DNA of 64,000 nucleotides from Galbula dea (lineage: Eukaryota > Chordata > Aves > Piciformes > Galbulidae), in contig VWZX01006139.1 of assembly GCA_013399015.1 (NCBI GenBank), positions 248,001 through 312,000 on the forward strand, in the 5' to 3' direction. This document shows positions 58,261 through 64,000 of the stretch, in pieces (position 1 is the first letter of the stretch; every line of letters starts with the position of its first letter). Under the pieces are notes generated by a model. That model was not told the origin of the DNA and searched no databases. It worked only from the letters and a program-made list of their open reading frames with translations. The position numbers and the translations under genes were made by a program.

Positions 58261-60094
58261 TCCAACCTTGGTGGGAGCTTTACTTTTTCACACTTATTCT
58301 TTTCCTGCTTTGTTTCTTGACCTCTCCAGCAGCTTTTCCCCACTCCTTGTGGGCTCTGCACTTCAAGTCTTGAAAATGGTACTACTATTGCCAGTTACAT
58401 TCTGGTTCTGCTATTGCAGTTACATTCTGGGATTATTTGTTTGTTTTACTGGTTCCCTTTAGCTCCTCCTTCTTGCTGCTGCTGATACCTATTTCTGATA
58501 GGTTTAACACTTTGACTATTAATAAACTCCTAGCATCTTCATTCCCCACTTCCCTTAGTGTATCCATCTATTCTTTTAAAGCCACTTCAGACTGACTTTT
58601 GCTTCTTATATTGTATCCCAAGCCACTGAGAAAACAAAATTGGTTGGAAACTTGGAAACTTTTCTGCAGAAGGCATAAAAGCCTTTAAGTCTTCCCTTCC
58701 CAAATTCAAACAATGGAATAAGAAAAGCCCTGTTGCTGCATGGGCAGCAATTCACAGAACCACAGCAGTCTGTGAAGGTCAGCAACGCAGACTGCCCTCC
58801 TCAGCTGGAATTCCTCACACACAGAAGCTATTGTCCATCAGAAATGAGTAGAGGAGAGTTACTGAAGATTTCTTCCTCTTTCTGAGTAAACAAGGTCAAA
58901 CATGACATCCAAGAAAACTCCCAAGTCAGCAAAACAAAAAGTAACTGTGTTCTTCCAGGCCAAATATGGCCATGAGGGAAGAAGGTAAAGGCCTTTTGAC
59001 CATGTGAAGAGAGTTGTCAAAGACAACTTTTATTTGATTGCAATGCTATTTCAGCACAACTATCTCCTGCAGTTCTAGAGAGGAGGAAAAACAATATTGA
59101 AAAGCAACAATAATTACCAAAGAACTGAAGCTGAACAAACACAATAGCAATCAACTTCCTGGGAAATGGCTTCAGTAAGCTTTTTATTTGATACTTTGAA
59201 CTTTTAGGGTGAGAAGAAACAGAAAAAATAAAGTCTTTTCAACTAAAGCATTGCTGAAGGATACTCTTTTGAGTCCAGTGGTCAAAATGCACAGACTATA
59301 TTAAATCATAATACTTTGCTCAGCCTCAAAGACTTAGTTTCATCAGGACCTTGTAAGTTTTTTCTTTTGGATTGTGTAGGTTTATATTTGAAACTGTTTT
59401 GCAAAATGAAGTCTCAAAACATTGCTCTGAAAGTAACAAATGTTTTCTACACAGAAGTTAGATGAACATCTTTGGCTCTTCCCATCTGAAGATGTAAGCA
59501 AAGAGATTCTGTGCTCATTACAACATCTCAGCACTGAAATGAGGAGTTAAGATGATCAGAAAACACATTTTCCATCTAGTAAGAAAAATTCCATAGCTGA
59601 AAAGCTACTGGAATTGTGTAATCCTGGAGTAGCTACTGAAATAACCCACAGCTTTCAATCACTAGTATTTATTTTGGATTATTATTGGGTTTTTTTAATG
59701 TTGTTATTTTTCTTCCAGCAAGTCAATGTAATCAGTGAGGCATAAAACAATCAAAGTGCAATAGTCTTAGAAAGATGCTATTTAAGTGTTTGCTAGCACA
59801 ATGCCATTTCAGACAGCAGTACTGCATTCCACCCAGGAGGGCTGATATTTAAATATAAATAGGATCAAATGTTAATGACAGAGGATTTGTTTGACCCTCT
59901 GTCCCTGCCAGAGAATGCAGTTCTATGTCCCTTCTAACATTTTAATTGTGCTCTCTTTTAAGCAACATGGTAATCAGGGGTTTTTCACATTTTGTCTCTT
60001 GCTGTGTTTGAGGCCAGCAGACTCAGCAGTTTTATCACATCACAGGCAGGAGCCTTACCTATAGCCTCAGTGTAGGTTCCAACCCAAAACTGGA
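58261..60094. other. Unique noncoding sequence
   Basis: Nothing recognised. An AT-rich patch (atatttaaatataaat) lies near 59846-59861, and gggtttttttaatg near 59690. Confidence 0.5.
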
Positions 60095-60326
60095 TTGTAG
60101 AATCATTATGGTTGGAAAAGACCTCAGAGACCAACCATCTCCCCAACATTACCATGTTCCCCACCAAACCATGGCCCCAAGCATCACATCCACATGGTTT
60201 CTGAACTCTTTCAGAGATGATGATTCCTTCACCTCCCTGGGCAGCCTGGACCAATGCCTGATAACCCTGTAAGGGAAGAAATTCTTCTTAAAATCCAACC
60301 TGAAGCTCCCCTGGTGCAACTTGAAA
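60095..60326 (-). mobile_element. CR1 LINE fragment, antisense, with ORF2 C-terminus remnant
   Basis: The minus-strand frame at 60149-60379 contains a well preserved piece of the CR1 ORF2 C-terminus (SFRLDFKKNFFPYRVIRHWSRLPREVKES, with SSLKEFRNHVDVML after it). The 3' end is at 60095, where + reads ttgtagaatcattatggttgg. The element is 5'-truncated near 60326, just past the caacttg word. Its reading frame is unusually clean for a fossil fragment, suggesting it is younger than the copies at 8.5 and 13.1 kb. Confidence 0.96.
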
Positions 60327-63300
60327 AAAGAAATTAATGAAGCAAGACTTTTCTGGTGGTTTAATATATCAGCCTCCAACTGCTCTTATTAAATCACAAT
60401 CTCACTGAAATTGCAAGATACAAATTCAGGCTGAAGTATTACATGTAAGCAACTAGCAAGACAGAGATGATGTTGATCTAGCAATTCTCTGCTGGAAAAG
60501 CTTTGGATTATCCCTACAGGAAAGGAAAGTTCACCACATAGGGGAGTTGTTGTATGAAGTAATTATCTCCAGTGAACTGGCATGATTTGATGGTTTGGAG
60601 CACAAAGGATAAACAACACCTTAGAAAATGAAGTTTTGTCTATATATAAAAGTTAAAGTGGTACAAAAACCCTTGTGTATAAAAGTGTTAACCCTTGCTT
60701 TCCCCACAGGAGAGGTATGGAAATGGTCAGCTTCCTGCTGATAATAAAAAAGCTGATTTTCATAATCTGAGTTTGTCTTCAAGCCACTGACTTCACACAG
60801 TAACATATACTACTCTCTGTCTCAGTAGCAGTAGGGTCCTACTTCCTACAAAGTCCTCTCATAACTATGCTATGTATGATGAAAAGCACATCAAGTATCT
60901 GCAAGAGCCACAGGATGGATTAGAGCAAGCAGGTAAACAACTACTCAAGTGATTTCCCTCTCTGATCATATTGGATCCCTTGTTGCTTTCTTCAGAGATC
61001 ATCAGCATGATGCTGCTGCACTTTCCTCCAAAGCAACAACCACCAAAGCTGAAAGATTTCTTGAACACCTTTTTACCACTGAAAGCAGCAAGTTAAGCCT
61101 CTAAATATCCTCAAGGCCCTGGACTGGCAGAGAGGCAAATAACTGATTCCTCTGAGAGAGCTGTTCCCTCTGGGTTAACTGGAGTTTTTATGGATCAAGT
61201 CACAGCTAAGTAAAGAAAAAAACCTGCTAATATGTTGTTCTTGAATAGTGTAATCTTACAAGGCTCTAAGTATGTTTCTCATTAGAGGTGCCATTTGAAT
61301 TTCAGGGGGTGGGGGATGATGGTGTTTTGCTCCCTGTCTTATTTTTATAGCCATTTCCAATTAGCTGCTTCTTAAGCTGATTTTAATGTTTTAAGTATTC
61401 TGTATTTAAGACAGTAGGTGTTGTATACTAGATGTCACTTCATCTAACACCTTTTGAAAAAAATTCATATATCCCCTATACACTGTTCATTCTAAACACA
61501 CAGAATATACTAATCAAAGACAGAAACAAAAGAACTCAACAGAAACTAACTGGCTGCATTATAGAATATGTGAATGTTCCACAATAGGCTGCACACAGGA
61601 GGTAAGCTTTTCTTTCCCCTGGCAGACCTCAAAAGTGGACTTTTATCATGACAGACAGAACATCAGATGGTTTCAAATGATTAATGGCAAGAACAAATTA
61701 ACTCCATCCACCCCCTCCAAAAAGATTAATGTAAAGCACCTTAGGATTTATCTATATGAAAACCTTTATATAAAATCATTGTAAAAACACTTGCCAGCAT
61801 TTGTCAAATGCTGTTCTTTGAGTAGCTGACATCTCTATTAAAACCTCTCTCCATTAGTATTCCATTCAGCATTAGTAAATGGTAAGTGTCAAGCAGTCAC
61901 AATATAGTCCTAGCTGATGCAACTAAAAAGGAATCTAATGCAAATTCCAGCAGGCTTCAGATTTAGTTTTAAAACACTTTCCTTGGAGCCTAGCCTTTTA
62001 TTTGCTGACAGATGCTTTTATAAACCTGCTAACTTTTGAAGCCAGCAAACAGCAATCACCCAGGCAAAGGTTGCATCAGCAGAATAAGCACAGCAACAAT
62101 GAATAAGGCTCCGTGTTTCGAATGGAACTCGGGCACATTTGCCAACATCAACAGGTACCACACTATTGTTTTGTGGAGATCCATCTGCTTGGCTCAGCTG
62201 TCCCAGTTCTCCCTGGCAAAAGGGAAAAGCTGCTTTCAAATTTCACCTACTCAGCACCAATGAGAAGCAACACCACAAAACCAGAATTAGTTCCAGTTTA
62301 TATCAAGATTACAGAGGTTGAAGCCCTTGAAATTTCAATTTTCCAGTCAGTGAAATGAAGACAGTAAATAATACTTGCCTAACAGAAGAGGGATTGGGCT
62401 GACACATTAACATTTGCTCAGTGCTCAGAAAGTTCTATCTGAAATAATTCATGGATTCCAAATTCGTTTCAAAGTTCATCCTGTGCCTAATGCCAGTGAT
62501 TTCAATCAACTTACACCACAAGATGTTTGCTCAGCCTTTTTTTTTTTTTTTTCCCTTGAACACACTATTTTCTGCTGCTGTGGCCAAAGGCAACACAGAC
62601 AGGTTCCTTATCCCACAGCCAGGTCTTCTCACCTGGCAGTGTATCCCCACGCCAGGTCACGGTGCAGTGGCTTAAATGTTGTCTTCATCTATGAAAAACA
62701 AGAAACCACATGGAACCCGAGTGAAATTTCATTTCCCTTCCCATTTACCAGCCTTAAGGAGCAAAGAATTTGTGTTTAAGGCTTTTTTGATGAGAGCTTC
62801 CCTTCTACAGCTGGCTCTGTGTTAGCACTGGACCCATGCTTTGGTTTGCAGCACACCTAGGGAGCCAAGAACTGAAGACATGGAACACAGGAAAGTGTCA
62901 AACTGGGATGGGTTAGAAAGATAGTTGTTGGTGAGACTTGGGTGAAAATAGATATGTTAGGCTGCATTCTCCATTGTCAATGCATATAAGCACTACCAGA
63001 AAGGAATGGGAATCCAGAAATGTGCATTCAGAGGCTCGAGAAAAAAATCCTTATGTGATTTTGGTTCAGGAAAAAAAACCCCAAAAATATCCAAGATTGA
63101 ATTGTTTTTGTCAAAACTGCAGCCTTGAACACCACCATTGGCTGCTGCTGAGATTCCCCATCAATGCCTCAGTTTGCCACTTCAAAAGTGTATATATGTT
63201 TTAGCTTTACCTGCATTTTTGTTCCTTACAAAAACCCTTAGTCTTGGTATTAACTGCTTATGCTTTGGTTGTGCTTGAATGAGATCCTGTCTGACCAGTT

Positions 63301-64000
63301 ACAGTATGTTCAGGACTCATAATCCAAAACAAAACCAGCCTCTTACAGAATAAATATACTAACAACCAAAAGATAGATAAGCAGAGAAAGAGGTAATGTT
63401 CTATCTTAAGTACAGCTTCTGTATCTTTAGGAGGCAAACCAAGGGTAATGCTCAGGAAACAGAGACGTAACCTCAGAGTTATAGGCTATCCAGTACTGGT
63501 TTACAGATGTGCTTTATTAGCTTATCTATAAAATTATTAGAGTTAAGAGGTTTGCAGATGCTACAGTAACAGTGAGCAGCCAATACAAATCTGGTATCTA
63601 TCTTCAGTAGGTTGCCAGTTAAAGCTAGTAGCCAGGTTTAGTTTCTTTCTCCATCAACTGGGAAACAAGCCTGGTACAATGTTTTATTGTCATTTTCTGA
63701 CAGAAGTGATATGTGGTGGGGATTAACCTCAATGAAAAAGAACCAAAACCTCGTGATTTTGGAAGAGAATATCCTGGAAAGCAAAAGAAAATTTAGATCT
63801 GAAAAATGAAGATTCATTTCCACAGCAAGTATTTCCCATTTTCTGCCAAAGACAGCAACAAGAAAATAGCAGAATTAATGAAAAATAAGCTGGAACCCAC
63901 AATGTCAGGAGAAAACAAGGGCATAGATGATACCTTAAAAGTGAATTATAAGCTTTTGGCTAAGTACTTATGCAAAAGAGGCCACACATGAAGCAACCAG
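60327..64000. other. Unique noncoding sequence to the window end
   Basis: No gene or transposon was recognised. It contains T16 at 62537-62552 and an A8C4 word near 63072-63083. A small GGGG-rich patch lies at about 61305-61316. The final 61-codon + frame (63806-63991) is Lys-rich and unassigned. Whether an exon lies just outside the window cannot be judged. Confidence 0.5.
62537..62552 (+). repeat. T16 homopolymer
   Basis: Sixteen T at 62537-62552. Read on the minus strand it would be a poly-A tail, but no aataaa signal or recognisable transcript body precedes it on that strand, so I leave it as a homopolymer. Confidence 0.95.

Noticed and set aside
58054..58462. Hydrophobic frames in all three + frames that mimic a membrane protein
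   Set aside because: T/G-rich composition makes Phe/Leu/Val/Cys in every frame. No ordered membrane segments or family match.
62537..62552. T16 run as the poly-A tail of a minus-strand processed pseudogene
   Set aside because: No polyadenylation signal or recognisable gene body lies on the expected side.
1..64000. Prokaryotic features: operons, CRISPR arrays, ribosome binding sites, phage or defence systems
   Set aside because: There is no dense coding, no long reading frames and no direct-repeat array. CR1 LINEs show the DNA is vertebrate, so these classes do not apply.

Overview
This window looks like vertebrate, almost certainly bird, nuclear DNA from a gene-poor region (intergenic or deep intronic). 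The main evidence is about ten dispersed fragments of the CR1 (chicken repeat 1) LINE on both strands. Several keep the typical bird CR1 3' end (a final block of the attctrtg type), and several decode into recognisable pieces of the CR1 reverse-transcriptase polyprotein C-terminus. Interspersed repeats are otherwise sparse, CpG is depleted, and microsatellites are short, which also fits a bird. I cannot name the species, chromosome or locus.

No protein-coding gene, exon, tRNA, rRNA or other RNA gene could be supported. The longest open frames are about 180-197 codons. They match nothing I recognise, several run through low-complexity tracts or need a non-ATG start, and a few of this size are expected in 64 kb of stop-poor noncoding DNA. 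This does not exclude short exons, long noncoding RNA exons or conserved noncoding elements, which need alignment or transcript data.

Layout: 1-6.6 kb is unique sequence with an 18-bp tandem repeat (2311-2374) and a G/T-rich tract ending in T11G11 (5276-5460). 6.6-8.6 kb holds an antisense CR1 and a decayed sense CR1. 8.6-18 kb is mostly unique, with a small CR1 end at 13.1 kb and a CpG-enriched stretch at 13.9-14.8 kb. 18.0-19.3 kb has two sense CR1 copies separated by a short unique stretch with a 9-bp-arm inverted repeat. 19.3-29.9 kb is unique apart from an antisense CR1 at 23.2 kb and a small GC hairpin at 29.33 kb. 29.9-30.35 kb is a sense CR1 that has lost its 3' end. 30.4-41.6 kb is unique and contains the most CpG-rich segment (36.2-36.9 kb), with an NF-E2/Maf-type motif. 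41.6 kb has an antisense CR1. 46.46-46.73 kb has a cluster of three AP-1 heptamers and an imperfect palindrome. 47.6-48.0 kb is a sense CR1, followed by a CTCF-like site and an unassigned open frame. 60.1-60.3 kb is the last CR1, antisense. The rest is unique noncoding sequence with scattered A/C-rich or G/T-rich tracts.

There is no operon, gene cluster or mobile system beyond CR1, and I found no convincing undescribed biological system. The best leads are candidate regulatory segments and repeat-structure oddities, all testable by alignment to other bird genomes.
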